Positions 8,875-18,477 of a stretch of 64,000 nt of DNA are shown here, in pieces. Each line of letters starts with the position of its first letter. Position 1 is the stretch's first letter. Source of the DNA: Acinetobacter nosocomialis NIPH 2119 (GTDB lineage Bacteria; Pseudomonadota; Gammaproteobacteria; Pseudomonadales; Moraxellaceae). Under the pieces are notes generated by a model, which was given only the letters and a program-made list of their open reading frames with translations, searched no databases and was not told the origin of the DNA. Made by a program: the position numbers and the translations under genes. The stretch lies in NCBI RefSeq assembly GCF_000368085.1, contig NZ_KB849239.1, forward strand, positions 3,189,715-3,253,714, given 5' to 3'.

Positions 8875-9159
8875 ATGAAACTTCATAAATTTATATTGTT
8901 TTTAAACCTTGTGTTCGGTGCTTACAGTATTACAAATGATGATGCCAATGCTCAGCAGGAATTTAAAAGAATTTGTTTGTCAGGTAAACACATGCAAGCC
9001 AGTTGTAATTGTGTTTGCCAGCAGCTTGCACAGGTGTATTCACCTCAAACCGTGCAACGTTTAAAACACACCAGTTTGCAAAGTCTTGTTCTCCCACAGG
9101 ACTTTGCCCCTAACTTATTTAGCAGCATTCAACACTGCAACGAAACTGAAATGGGCTAA
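8875..9159 (+). CDS. Small secreted cysteine-containing protein, unknown function
   Basis: A 94-residue protein that I do not recognise. It begins MKLHKF followed by the hydrophobic stretch ILFLNLVFGAYSI, with a plausible signal cleavage after DDANA near residue 26. The mature part of about 68 residues has five cysteines (CLSG, CNCVC and a late HCNE) and the helical pattern VYSPQTVQRLKHTSLQSL. Codon use is more balanced than the flanking AT-rich DNA, which supports real coding. It lies about 200 nt after the C4-like RNA and its leader, so it could be the gene that locus controls. Confidence 0.65.
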   Translation: MKLHKFILFLNLVFGAYSITNDDANAQQEFKRICLSGKHMQASCNCVCQQLAQVYSPQTVQRLKHTSLQSLVLPQDFAPNLFSSIQHCNETEMG

Positions 9160-9284
9160 GTTCGCTTAGCTCCTTTATCTCTGTGTCGCAATGATCTCTC
9201 AAACTTTAAATCAGCGCAAAAGTAAAAGTCTGTTGTGGCATGGGGGCCTAGGGGAGAGTTCTTTATGTTCTGGTATGAACGTAA

Positions 9285-9321
9285 TAAAAAAGCCCGATAT
9301 GCAGTTATACATATCGGGCTT
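9285..9321 (-). terminator. Terminator of the hsdM-hsdS-ATPase-HNH operon
   Basis: AAGCCCGATATG (9290-9301) pairs with CATATCGGGCTT (9310-9321). On the minus strand the stem is followed by a run of six T. It lies about 100 nt beyond the stop of the HNH gene. Confidence 0.7.
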
Positions 9322-9421
9322 AATCAATCAGTTATTAGAGCAGGTTATGTCTGTCCTTGAACAATAAAGTTCTAAACTAACTTATACTAATCTTTACTGT
9401 TTACTTAAAAAATTTGTGTAA

Positions 9422-10231
9422 CTAATCTAAATTTAATATGTTTTTTACCTCTGGTATATCTCTGTGCATGCGCAAGTAAACTATTGCAGCACGTGATAGC
9501 ATTTCAGTATCTCTTACCATGCGTCTTAACCTAGCTTTAGCTGTTTGTACATCCTCATTATTCTTTATTTTACTAACTTGTCTTTCCACCTCTAGGCGTA
9601 TTTTATTTCTAGCTCTAACTATCTTGATTTGATCAAGATGAAATATTTCAATAGAATTTTGAACCTTTATTTGCTGTTCAGTTGTTGCTAGAGGGTTATA
9701 TGTTGGCTTCCCATCTGGATCAAACCAAAGTAGTTTTTCATCATCAGGATTGAAAGGATCTAGAAAGTATGGTCGCTCATTATCTAGCTTGATTTGATCT
9801 GCAGGTGTAAAGGCTCTTTCGTCAGGATTCTCAAGTGGAAAACGACATGCTTTACCCCCCTCAGTTTCATCAAAAACTCTACGGCTATTACAAAATGTGC
9901 AAGCACATCGATAGTTTGTCCAATCGAATGCTAACCACCAGTAACCATCATGTTGCTTATCATCTTCGACTTTGTTTTTTGGTCTAAAATGGTCAACAGG
10001 CATATCTGAGCGGATTTCCTCAGCCTCGCAATACCAACATTTTCGTTTTAAAGGTTCAGGTAATAAATCATAAAAATCACGCCAAACATTTGACGAGGTG
10101 ACTCTTTTTAATATCACTTTTCTTGCTGCTTCATCTGGAGCAGCCATTAACTCAGCTTTTGCTTGTTCAGCTAGATCTCTCCATACCTGAGTTAAGCATT
10201 CCTCGATTTCGTCTTTGCAAATCCAACGCAT
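9422..10231 (-). CDS. HNH endonuclease, Septu PtuB-like
   Basis: A 269-residue protein with an HNH nuclease domain between about residues 60 and 120: a zinc-type pair CWYC (65-68), the catalytic-type DHFRPK (80-85), then NYRCACTFCNSRR with a second CxxC (111-114) and an Asn. This arrangement matches PtuB-like nucleases that work with an ABC-type ATPase in Septu defence and in some retrons. Its ATG overlaps the stop of the ATPase gene by one base (TAATG), so translation is coupled. It is the last gene of an operon headed by hsdM and hsdS, and probably acts as the DNA- or RNA-cutting effector. The link to Septu is by domain pairing, not by search. Confidence 0.8.
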   Translation of the reverse strand: MRWICKDEIEECLTQVWRDLAEQAKAELMAAPDEAARKVILKRVTSSNVWRDFYDLLPEPLKRKCWYCEAEEIRSDMPVDHFRPKNKVEDDKQHDGYWWLAFDWTNYRCACTFCNSRRVFDETEGGKACRFPLENPDERAFTPADQIKLDNERPYFLDPFNPDDEKLLWFDPDGKPTYNPLATTEQQIKVQNSIEIFHLDQIKIVRARNKIRLEVERQVSKIKNNEDVQTAKARLRRMVRDTEMLSRAAIVYLRMHRDIPEVKNILNLD

Positions 10232-11793
10232 TAATGATTTTCCTCATGTCTAGCGTGATATTTATTTCGAAGGAAATCAAGGTAATCAGGATCATCCGTT
10301 GCCAGATTAAAACCTAAATCTTCAAGCTCAGAATTGAGTCTAGCGAAGTATTGTTCTTCATCTTCAGCCGGAAATCCATGTTCGCGAACTATTTTGTCTT
10401 TAGATAATGTTTCCTTTGCAGCAAGTGCATTTCTCTTAATTAGTCTTTGATTAGTGTCATCGTCGAGCGTTGTTTTGAGACCAAACATATCACTGCGTAA
10501 AATTAAATTGATCCCCATTCCTCGAGGATTTTCATCAGGCATTGTGGCGGATATTTGATTTTTATCATCACGTTTCATAACCTGAACTTGCTCTTTCTCG
10601 AGTTCTGCTATAGCCAGAGGATGATGTGTTACCATCAGCAAGTGACTCGTTTCGTGGTTAGGTACAAATTCATGTAGAAATTTAAGGTATTTTACTGCCC
10701 ATGATGGGTTAAGGTGAGTATCTGGTTCATCAAGCAAAAATAAGGAGTCTTTACCACCAGTAAATTTGAGTAGACCTAACACTGTTAATAGTTGTTGTTC
10801 ACCTTCACTGAGCTCACTAAAAGTGAGAGGTTCTTTGCTAGTAGATACCTTCACTCTGATACTAACTTTCGAGATAATTTCTGAAAGTAAAGTACTTTCA
10901 AGCATTTTAAACAGCTCATCGGCGCTTAGATCTTTTGCAAATTCGTGTAGGGCTTTTAAGTCAGGTAAGAATAGGTGAAAGAACTCATTACGAATATTAC
11001 TCCCTGTTAATGATGTATCTTCTTGGCGGGTAACTTTTATAGGTGATAGGGTATATTGTATTAATTCATCCAAAAAGCGACGAACTACGCCTCGTGCTCC
11101 CCAAAATAGTTCACCTTTCTGTGTAGCCCACTCAGGTTGGCGCATCACAAAATGGATGCTATCCAAACCTTCTATACCTAAATGCTCCTTGATAAATTTA
11201 CGCTGAGGGCTATTTTCTTCTGATAGAAAAAAAGCCATGAGTACAAATTGGCTGTAGTACGGTTTGGCATAAAATAGTGATCGAATATCTGCTTTTAAGT
11301 CGACCTTATTGTAGAGTAGATCTCGGTAATAATTATCACGATGCTTTCGAAAGTATTTTTCTAATCTATCTGATGGTCCTGAGTAGTAGGCAAATAGAAA
11401 ATTAGGAAGGTACTCAGCTTGCTTGGTTTTTTTATCACGTTTGACTTTAGAAAAGGGTATAGATGTGAAACCAGCTTCACTATTGTGTTTGTCTTTGACA
11501 GAAACTTGATATTGCTTTGATAGTGCTCCGCGGCTTGGATCTGCATCCACTTTTATGTCATACCACTTAATACCGCCTTCTTCGCCAAGTTGAAAGTTCA
11601 ATTGATAAGAAAATGGTGGTGCTTCGCCTAAATCAAGATTCCGAAATATAGCTACTAAGGCTTCAAGTACGTTGGATTTACCTGAGCCATTACGCCCTAC
11701 AACCACAGTCATTAGATGATTTTCATCAAAGTCTACTTTCACATTTTCAAGATTTTTAAAGCGTGAGCGAATATGCAATTTATCGACTTTCAT
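10231..11793 (-). CDS. AAA/ABC-type ATPase, Septu PtuA-like
   Basis: A 520-residue SMC/RecF-like ATPase. Walker A GRNGSGKS is at 33-40, an ABC signature LSEGEQQ at 328-334, Walker B LFLLDEP at 351-357 and the H-loop VTHHP at 388-392. No TOPRIM nuclease motif is apparent in the C-terminal 110 residues, which argues against an OLD-type (Gabija) protein. With an HNH gene coupled downstream, it fits the Septu sensor/ATPase PtuA. The gene starts 17 nt after the hsdS stop, with AAGGG as ribosome binding site. Its place behind a type I methylase and specificity gene is unusual. Confidence 0.85.
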   Translation of the reverse strand: MKVDKLHIRSRFKNLENVKVDFDENHLMTVVVGRNGSGKSNVLEALVAIFRNLDLGEAPPFSYQLNFQLGEEGGIKWYDIKVDADPSRGALSKQYQVSVKDKHNSEAGFTSIPFSKVKRDKKTKQAEYLPNFLFAYYSGPSDRLEKYFRKHRDNYYRDLLYNKVDLKADIRSLFYAKPYYSQFVLMAFFLSEENSPQRKFIKEHLGIEGLDSIHFVMRQPEWATQKGELFWGARGVVRRFLDELIQYTLSPIKVTRQEDTSLTGSNIRNEFFHLFLPDLKALHEFAKDLSADELFKMLESTLLSEIISKVSIRVKVSTSKEPLTFSELSEGEQQLLTVLGLLKFTGGKDSLFLLDEPDTHLNPSWAVKYLKFLHEFVPNHETSHLLMVTHHPLAIAELEKEQVQVMKRDDKNQISATMPDENPRGMGINLILRSDMFGLKTTLDDDTNQRLIKRNALAAKETLSKDKIVREHGFPAEDEEQYFARLNSELEDLGFNLATDDPDYLDFLRNKYHARHEENH

Positions 11794-11810
11794 AGGGCAC
11801 CCTTAATTCC

Positions 11811-13457
11811 TTATTTATTCTTGCTGTCTTTGGCTAAAGTAAACCAATCTTGACTATCGAAATCACGCTCAAGTTTTACAATAGACTTTTCAATAGCAAG
11901 AGCATTACGAATGTCCAAGAAAAATTGTTCCAGTTGTTCTGTATCACTGTCGCTAGGATAACCTGCTGCTGCTAACAATTGCTGACCGCTTAGAGGCTTT
12001 CCAGCTTGTTTTAGGGCTTCAGCCACCTTGATGATCTGTTTGCTCATACAGTTATCTGTCTTCTCTTTTATAGTGGAGCGTTTTGGCTTAGGTTGTCTTT
12101 CGATGGCTTCACGATCTATCTTAATTTTTTTTAGCAAGGCTTCAGCGCTGTTATCACCATTGATTAACTCAGGGTTAGCAGCCCGCCAATCGGCTGTGAG
12201 TTCTCCAGTAAAAGCTTTAACTAAGACGGATTGAGTCAGGTTATTGACCCGCGCTAAAGCAGCATTAGCTTTTTGTTCGATGCTGTCTGCCAAAGAGAGC
12301 AGCTCTTCAACTCGACGAATGATTTCAGTTTGTTCACTAATATCTGTATATGGAACGGGAAGCTTTTTTATTCGTTGAAGAGCCAATTTACCTTGCGCTC
12401 CAGACTTTATTTCTAGCCTTATTATATCTTGCAGCTCAGGGGAGCGAAGCCAATACGATAAAAACTCACTTTCAAGGGGCTTCTTGAACTCTGTTATTTT
12501 TGCTGCATTTTCGGTCAAATTGGCTCCAGAATAATGCTCAGGAATAACTCCAGCATCGCCAATTGAAGCTCCAACTATAGTAATATACAAGTCTCCACTG
12601 TTAACAGTGTAACGACTTATTTTTCTTTGGGTTTCTGGAGTAAGAAATAGTTGTTTAGAACGGGCATCATCCGTATTAATAACTGTACCATGCTTTAGCT
12701 GACCAGCCCTAATATATGGAAAACCTGTATTCATCTCCACCAGTTCGTCACCTTTTGGCAATCTTTTTCCACCTTTTACCTCACCAATATCATCTATGAC
12801 CAATGATTGCCATACAATTTCTTTATCTTTCCGCCACGTCTTTGTCAAATTACCACTCACTGCAGCACTAAGTACGGATTGACGGAAAAGTTTGATGATC
12901 TCTGGGATACGTTCGAGACGGGCTTTGATAGCTTCCACTTGTGCCAGTAGGGTATCGAGTTTATCGGCTATAACTTTCTGTTCGGCTAGTGGGGGGAGAG
13001 GAATAATCAACTCTTTAAGTTTTGTTCCATTTACATTAGGCTGCCCAATTCCTGAACTAAACTCTGTGATTTGCTCCCAATACTGCTGTGAATTAAAGAA
13101 GTAACTTAACATCGAAATAAGGTCTTCAGAAGCTGTTCTTACTCGGATTAGATAAGAAGCATAAACCGCTTTCGGTGGTTCAGTTTTAATTAAGAAACTT
13201 TTACCAACGGTTGCTCCCGTTCTGGCAAAAACAAGATCATTTTTTTTAAGAAGATATTTTTCGAGCTTTTCTTCTTCAATTTCGCAATAAGGTACTTCTG
13301 ACCATACAACAGAGTTGTCTTGTATATCACTAATACGTAACAATTTGGGGCCAACTTCATTTGCATTAGAAGAAGCGGTATAACCATAAGATATATCTGT
13401 TGTGAGCAATTCCAATTTTGTTATTATCCAGCCCTTGGGAAGATTACTCTCACCCAT
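11811..13457 (-). CDS. hsdS: Type I restriction-modification specificity subunit HsdS
   Basis: HsdS carries the DNA recognition of type I systems. The 548-residue protein has two target-recognition domains, about 1-150 and 210-370. Each is followed by a conserved helical spacer: PLPPLAEQKVIADKLDTLL with the SAAVSGNL block, and the ISEQTEIIRRVEELL block with LVKAFTGELTADWR. The last 110 residues add a region (about 440-548) with the pattern AEALKQAGKPLSGQQLL, probably a winged-helix extension. The ATG at 13457 overlaps the hsdM stop by one base (TGATG); an alternative TTG lies three bases earlier. It probably assembles with HsdM as a methyltransferase. Confidence 0.93.
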   Translation of the reverse strand: MGESNLPKGWIITKLELLTTDISYGYTASSNANEVGPKLLRISDIQDNSVVWSEVPYCEIEEEKLEKYLLKKNDLVFARTGATVGKSFLIKTEPPKAVYASYLIRVRTASEDLISMLSYFFNSQQYWEQITEFSSGIGQPNVNGTKLKELIIPLPPLAEQKVIADKLDTLLAQVEAIKARLERIPEIIKLFRQSVLSAAVSGNLTKTWRKDKEIVWQSLVIDDIGEVKGGKRLPKGDELVEMNTGFPYIRAGQLKHGTVINTDDARSKQLFLTPETQRKISRYTVNSGDLYITIVGASIGDAGVIPEHYSGANLTENAAKITEFKKPLESEFLSYWLRSPELQDIIRLEIKSGAQGKLALQRIKKLPVPYTDISEQTEIIRRVEELLSLADSIEQKANAALARVNNLTQSVLVKAFTGELTADWRAANPELINGDNSAEALLKKIKIDREAIERQPKPKRSTIKEKTDNCMSKQIIKVAEALKQAGKPLSGQQLLAAAGYPSDSDTEQLEQFFLDIRNALAIEKSIVKLERDFDSQDWFTLAKDSKNK

Positions 13458-14992
13458 CAATTCGCCCCTTCTAAAGCAGCCAATAATCCATCTAGTTCAT
13501 TAAGAGCCGCTCGCAACTCCTCTTTTGCCTCCTGAGCTAGGACGTCTGGCGCTGGCAAACCAGCAGCATCAACTCTATTTTTATCTATTAGCCATGAAAT
13601 ATCCAGTGAGTCTCCTTTGATATTGGCAATCCACTCTCGATTAAAGCAACGCCAGCGAGAATGGTTGAGCTGTTCATCAATATTCTGATTTTCTTTTAAA
13701 GCCTCTTTATCTACTTCAGCCTCTAATGCATCAAAGCTGTATTCACCTTCAGTACGCTTACTATTACCGTTAGGGTTGTCACCAAATACCCTCTCAAATG
13801 CGCCAAGATGGGGATCTGTACCAAAGTCTTCTGGAAGAAAGCCAATATCAGCATTACCAAAGGGTGTACGTTTGCCAAAGCTAGGCATATTAGTACGCAG
13901 GTCATATACCCACACGTTTTCAGTGCAGTTCTCTTGTTGATATTTGTCTTTAGTAGAACCCTTAGTAAAGAATAAAACGTTAGTTTTAACGCCTTGAGCG
14001 TAAAAGATCCCCGTGGGCAGCCGTAATATAGTATGCAGATTACATTTATTCATTAAGTCGCGGCGTATCTCGGTCCCGACACCTGTTTCAAACAATACAT
14101 TATCAGGTAACACTACAGCCGCACGACCACCAGGTTTAAGTCCCAAATAAATATGCTGTAAAAAAGCGAATTGCTTATTTGTATTAGGGAATGGAATATC
14201 CTTACGTAAAGGACGTTGTCCACCCGCCTTAGTGCCAAAGGGAGGATTGGCCAAAATTATATCAGGTACATCCAACTCTGCTACGTCATCAGTTAGCGCA
14301 TCACCATAAATAATGTTTGCATCTAAATTATGTAAAAAGGTATTCATCAAGCAAATTCGACGAGTATTTTTTTCTATTTCTACACCTTGATATTTAGGGG
14401 GAGTAGTTTGATATTCTTCTTGTGAATATTTGGTTCGAATATAGCTATCAGCAGAAACTAAGAAACCACCACTTCCGGTCGCAGGGTCTTGAATTAAGTT
14501 GCCAAGGTTTGGCTGTACTAATCTTATTATACTATTAACTAGAGAGCGTGGAGTGAAGTACTGTCCAGCCCCCGAACGAGTATCCTGAGCACTCTTATCA
14601 ATTAAACCACTGTAGAGATCACCAAATCCATCTTTTCCTACTTGATGCCATTCAATTTTGGAAATACCATCTATAACAGCTTTTAGATTTTCAGAATGGG
14701 AAAAAACTGTAGTAGGGAATGCATAAATATCTCTTATAACGTCATTTTCAACATTTGCACCTAAATGAGTAAGCATCTCTTGATAGAATCCCAATAATCC
14801 TTCCTCTTCATGGGATTCTAGATCAACCCATCGATAGCCTTCAGGGATAAGTACTTCTGAGCCATTTTCCTGAGCAATCTTAAGAAACAATAAGTAGCTA
14901 AGTTCTGACACATACTGATAGTAGGTAATACCATCACCTCTTAGTATGTTACATAAACTCCATATTTTTTGAATGACAGTATCTTGTTTCAT
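13457..14992 (-). CDS. hsdM: Type I DNA methyltransferase subunit HsdM
   Basis: HsdM transfers a methyl group to adenine N6 within the site read by HsdS. The 511-residue protein has the N-terminal helical domain, QYFTPR at 144-149, the AdoMet-binding motif DPATGSGGF at 169-177 and the catalytic NPPF at 249-252, all typical of active enzymes. It is the first gene of the minus-strand operon that continues through hsdS, an ATPase and an HNH nuclease. No hsdR (helicase-nuclease) lies in the operon or elsewhere in the window. Confidence 0.95.
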   Translation of the reverse strand: MKQDTVIQKIWSLCNILRGDGITYYQYVSELSYLLFLKIAQENGSEVLIPEGYRWVDLESHEEEGLLGFYQEMLTHLGANVENDVIRDIYAFPTTVFSHSENLKAVIDGISKIEWHQVGKDGFGDLYSGLIDKSAQDTRSGAGQYFTPRSLVNSIIRLVQPNLGNLIQDPATGSGGFLVSADSYIRTKYSQEEYQTTPPKYQGVEIEKNTRRICLMNTFLHNLDANIIYGDALTDDVAELDVPDIILANPPFGTKAGGQRPLRKDIPFPNTNKQFAFLQHIYLGLKPGGRAAVVLPDNVLFETGVGTEIRRDLMNKCNLHTILRLPTGIFYAQGVKTNVLFFTKGSTKDKYQQENCTENVWVYDLRTNMPSFGKRTPFGNADIGFLPEDFGTDPHLGAFERVFGDNPNGNSKRTEGEYSFDALEAEVDKEALKENQNIDEQLNHSRWRCFNREWIANIKGDSLDISWLIDKNRVDAAGLPAPDVLAQEAKEELRAALNELDGLLAALEGAN

Positions 14993-15140
14993 TGACTCAG
15001 TGGGGGCTTAACAGGTGGTAGTAATCTTATGTTATAACGACTCTTTAGACTAGTAGTCATATCAATAATAGAGCCTTATATAGGATCTTCCATTTTTTAT
15101 TTTTAAATTTATTTTATATAAATTCTTTGAATCAGGGATT

Positions 15141-15192
15141 AAAAAATCCACACAGCCATACTTTTCTAGAGCATATCTTATGTGGATTTTTT
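15141..15192. terminator. Terminator downstream of glmS
   Basis: AAAAAATCCACA (15141-15152) pairs with TGTGGATTTTTT (15181-15192) around a 28-nt loop. The stem is symmetric, with A and T runs on both sides, so it can stop transcription from either strand. It separates the glmU-glmS operon from hsdM. Confidence 0.65.
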
Positions 15193-15253
15193 GAGCAATT
15201 CAGTATTAAACTTTATTGCTCTCATACAGCTTTGATAACACTATACTTTTGAA

Positions 15254-17092
15254 TTACTCTACAGTTACTGACTTCGCCAAGTTACGTGGCTGGTCAACAT
15301 CTGTACCACGTAATACAGCAACGTGATAAGATAATAACTGAACTGGTACGCTATAAATGATTGGAGCAAGCCATTCGTTTACTGCCGGAATTTGTACAAC
15401 GTGTTGACGATCTTTTTCAACTACGCCGCTATTTTCATCAGCGAATACGAATAATTCACCGCCACGCGCCTGAACTTCTTCCATATTCGACTTAAGCTTA
15501 TCAAGCATTTCGTCATTTGGCGCAAGAATCACGATTGGCATTTCAGTATCAACAAGTGCCAATGGCCCATGTTTTAACTCACCAGCCGCATAACCTTCTG
15601 CGTGAATATATGAAATTTCTTTAAGCTTTAACGCACCTTCCAAAGCGATTGGATAATGTGTGCCGCGGCCTAAGAATAAACAGTGTTGTTTTTCAACAAA
15701 CAATTCTGATAAACGTAAAATTTCAGCATCATTCTTAAGCGTATCAAGAATTACTTTCGGGCTGTGCCACAATTCGCGAGCAATCTCTTCAATCATGACA
15801 TTGCTAATACGCTGTTTTACTTGTCCAATTTTTAAGACGAGTAGCATAAGTGCAGCAAGCTGAGTCGTGAACGCTTTAGTTGATGCAACACCAATTTCAG
15901 GACCAGCAAGAGTCAATAAGTGGTGATCAGTTTCACGTACCATTGAAGACGTCGCAACGTTACAGATAGTCAAAGTTTGAATATCGATATTGTTTGCTTT
16001 GGCACGTTTTTGAGTTTCACGTAATGCAGCTAAAGTATCGGCTGTTTCACCTGATTGAGAAATACAGATATAGAGCGTATTTTCAACAATCACAGGTGTG
16101 CGATAGCGGAATTCACTTGCGATTTCAACTTGGCAAGGCACGCCAATCAGTTGTTCAAACCAATATTTTGCAATCATGCCTGAGTGATAACTTGTACCAC
16201 ATGCAATAATCTGTACGCTTTGAACTTTACTAAAGTCTGCTTCAGCATTTTGCAAGAAGTCTTCGCGTAAGCTGTTGCCATCAAGCGCTTGAGAAATCGT
16301 TTGTTTAATTGCTTCTGGTTGCTCATAGATCTCTTTGAGCATGTAGTGCTTGTATTCACCTTTTGAAGCATTGCTTACCGTTGCGTCAAGCTCTTTCACT
16401 GGACGTTCAACAAGTTCACCGTTTGCAAATACTTCAATTGAAGTACGAGTCAGGCGAGCAATATCACCTTCTTCTAAATACATAAAACGGTTAGTTACAG
16501 GTAAAAGCGCAAGTTGGTCTGAACTAATAAAGTTCTCACCAATACCTACACCAATCACAAGTGGTGAACCTTCGCGTACAGTGATTAACTCATCTGGGTA
16601 ATCGCTATGAATAATACCCAGTGCATATGCACCTTTAAGCTGAGGAACAACTGATTGTACTGCTTCAAGTAAGCTGTCAGTGCTTTTTAGTGCTTCTGCA
16701 ACTAAGTGAGCGACAACTTCTGTATCTGTTTGAGAGGTAAATACATATCCTAAAGCTTGAAGGTTATCTTTAAGCTCTTGATAGTTTTCGATAATACCGT
16801 TGTGTACGACTGCCACTTTACCCGACATGTGAGGGTGAGCATTATTTTCAGTTGGTTTACCATGTGTTGCCCAACGTGTATGAGCAATACCAACTACCCC
16901 AGTGAGCTGCTGATCAGCAACTGCATCGGCAAGATTAATCACCTTACCTACACGACGCTCACGTAAAACTTCTTCATTATTCAGTACAGCAACGCCTGCT
17001 GAATCATAACCGCGATATTCAAGACGTTTTAAACCTTCAATTAAAATTTCGGTTACACAACGTTCTGCAACGCCTCCGACGATACCACACAT
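15254..17092 (-). CDS. glmS: Glucosamine-6-phosphate synthase GlmS
   Basis: GlmS makes glucosamine-6-phosphate from fructose-6-phosphate and glutamine, the first step toward UDP-GlcNAc. The 612-residue protein begins MCGIVGG, with the N-terminal nucleophile cysteine of the glutaminase domain (1-240), followed by two SIS sugar-isomerase domains (for example ACGTSYHSG and ISQSGETADTLAALR) and the C-terminal LAKSVTVE. It lies 12 nt behind glmU on the same strand. Its 3' end contains the classical Tn7 attachment region, and accessory genes do follow here. Confidence 0.97.
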   Translation of the reverse strand: MCGIVGGVAERCVTEILIEGLKRLEYRGYDSAGVAVLNNEEVLRERRVGKVINLADAVADQQLTGVVGIAHTRWATHGKPTENNAHPHMSGKVAVVHNGIIENYQELKDNLQALGYVFTSQTDTEVVAHLVAEALKSTDSLLEAVQSVVPQLKGAYALGIIHSDYPDELITVREGSPLVIGVGIGENFISSDQLALLPVTNRFMYLEEGDIARLTRTSIEVFANGELVERPVKELDATVSNASKGEYKHYMLKEIYEQPEAIKQTISQALDGNSLREDFLQNAEADFSKVQSVQIIACGTSYHSGMIAKYWFEQLIGVPCQVEIASEFRYRTPVIVENTLYICISQSGETADTLAALRETQKRAKANNIDIQTLTICNVATSSMVRETDHHLLTLAGPEIGVASTKAFTTQLAALMLLVLKIGQVKQRISNVMIEEIARELWHSPKVILDTLKNDAEILRLSELFVEKQHCLFLGRGTHYPIALEGALKLKEISYIHAEGYAAGELKHGPLALVDTEMPIVILAPNDEMLDKLKSNMEEVQARGGELFVFADENSGVVEKDRQHVVQIPAVNEWLAPIIYSVPVQLLSYHVAVLRGTDVDQPRNLAKSVTVE

Positions 17093-17104
17093 AATTCAAT
17101 CCTC

Positions 17105-18469
17105 TTATTTTTTAACCTTTTGGGGACGTTGATAATTTGCTTTAGAAATTTGTTGAGCACGTTCAAAGGAGAGACTTTGTTCAGCCACATCTTTCGTAAT
17201 CACAGAACCCGCACCGACTGTTGCTCCATTTCCAATAGTCACAGGCGCAACCAGCGAGCTATTAGAACCGATAAAGACTGCATCGCCAATAGTGGTTTTG
17301 TGTTTATTTGCACCATCATAATTGCAGGTAATTGTACCTGCCCCAATATTTGAATCGGCACCGATCTCGGCATCACCTAAGTAGGTGAAATGATTGGCTT
17401 TACTGCCAAGACCAATGGTTGTGTTTTTGACTTCAACGAAGTTACCAATGTGGACTTCGTTTGCCAATTTAGCGCCTGGGCGTAAGCGTGCAAATGGACC
17501 AATTTGGGTGTTTTCACCAACAATTGCACCATCAAAAACACTATAAGGCTGAACTTTGGTTCCCGCTGCAATTTTTGTATTTTTCAAAATACAACCAGCA
17601 CCGATTTCTACAAAGTCACCGAGTTCACAGTCACCTTCAATAATGACATTTACGTCAATACGGACATCGTGTCCAACTTTTATAGAACCACGTAAATCGA
17701 AACGAGCAGGGTCGGCAAAAGTTACGCCTTGTTGCATAAGTTCTTTTGCTTGCTGTTGCTGAAAATCGCGCTCAAGTGCCGCAAGTTGTAAGCGGTCATT
17801 AACCCCTTCAACTTCAAAAGCAAGTTCTGGCTGAATAGAGGCAATTTCTAAGCCATCTGCAACCGCCATCGCAACGATATCAGTTAAATAGTATTCGCCT
17901 TGTGCGTTTTCATTAGAAAGCTTAGGTAACCATTCATGAAGTTTTGCATTGCTTACACAGTAAATACCTGTGTTGATTTCTTGAATTTGGCGCTGAGCAT
18001 CAGTTGCATCTTTATGTTCAACAATCGCTTGAATTTTTCCGTCTTGGCGAACAATACGGCCATAACCTGTTGGGTTGTCGACATGTAAAGTAATCATCCC
18101 AATACCGGTTTTACTTGATACTTCAACAAGTTGCTCTAGCGTTGTTTGACGGACTAAAGGAACATCACCGTATAAAATTAATGAAATACCGTCTTTAGGA
18201 AGTACCGGTAAAGTCATTTGTACAGCATGACCTGTACCTAATTGTTCTGCTTGTTCAACCCATTGAATGTTTTCTTGTGCAAACGTCTGTTTTACGTGAT
18301 CGCCGCCATGTCCATAAATGGTAATGATATTTTCTGCTAATAGTTGTTTTGCTGTCTTAATAACATGTCCTAGGAGTGGGCGACCAGCTAAAGGTTGCAA
18401 TACTTTAGGTAGTTGTGAACGCATTCGCGTTCCTTTGCCTGCAGCTAGGATAATGACGGTAGTTGACAT
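17105..18469 (-). CDS. glmU: Bifunctional GlmU: GlcNAc-1-P uridyltransferase / GlcN-1-P acetyltransferase
   Basis: GlmU acetylates glucosamine-1-phosphate and then couples it to UTP to form UDP-GlcNAc for peptidoglycan and LOS. The 454-residue protein has the pyrophosphorylase motif [15 protein letters not shown] at the start and, from about residue 250, a left-handed beta-helix of hexapeptide repeats (for example [18 protein letters not shown], with the active-site residues of the acetyltransferase). It precedes glmS by 12 nt and follows pgpA by 8 nt, so it can be read with both neighbours. Confidence 0.97.
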   Translation of the reverse strand: MSTTVIILAAGKGTRMRSQLPKVLQPLAGRPLLGHVIKTAKQLLAENIITIYGHGGDHVKQTFAQENIQWVEQAEQLGTGHAVQMTLPVLPKDGISLILYGDVPLVRQTTLEQLVEVSSKTGIGMITLHVDNPTGYGRIVRQDGKIQAIVEHKDATDAQRQIQEINTGIYCVSNAKLHEWLPKLSNENAQGEYYLTDIVAMAVADGLEIASIQPELAFEVEGVNDRLQLAALERDFQQQQAKELMQQGVTFADPARFDLRGSIKVGHDVRIDVNVIIEGDCELGDFVEIGAGCILKNTKIAAGTKVQPYSVFDGAIVGENTQIGPFARLRPGAKLANEVHIGNFVEVKNTTIGLGSKANHFTYLGDAEIGADSNIGAGTITCNYDGANKHKTTIGDAVFIGSNSSLVAPVTIGNGATVGAGSVITKDVAEQSLSFERAQQISKANYQRPQKVKK

Positions 18470-18477
18470 GAGTAAAC

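Noticed and set aside
10231..11793. OLD-type or Gabija-type ATPase
   Set aside because: No TOPRIM nuclease motif is visible in the C-terminal region, and the partner gene encodes an HNH nuclease rather than a UvrD-type helicase.
11811..13457. HsdS as two separate genes or a frameshifted protein
   Set aside because: The reading frame is continuous through both recognition domains and the C-terminal extension, so it is a single full-length subunit.
14993..15253. Possible Tn7-type end or transposase remnant downstream of glmS
   Set aside because: No TGTGGG-type terminal repeat, no tns gene and no target duplication could be seen.
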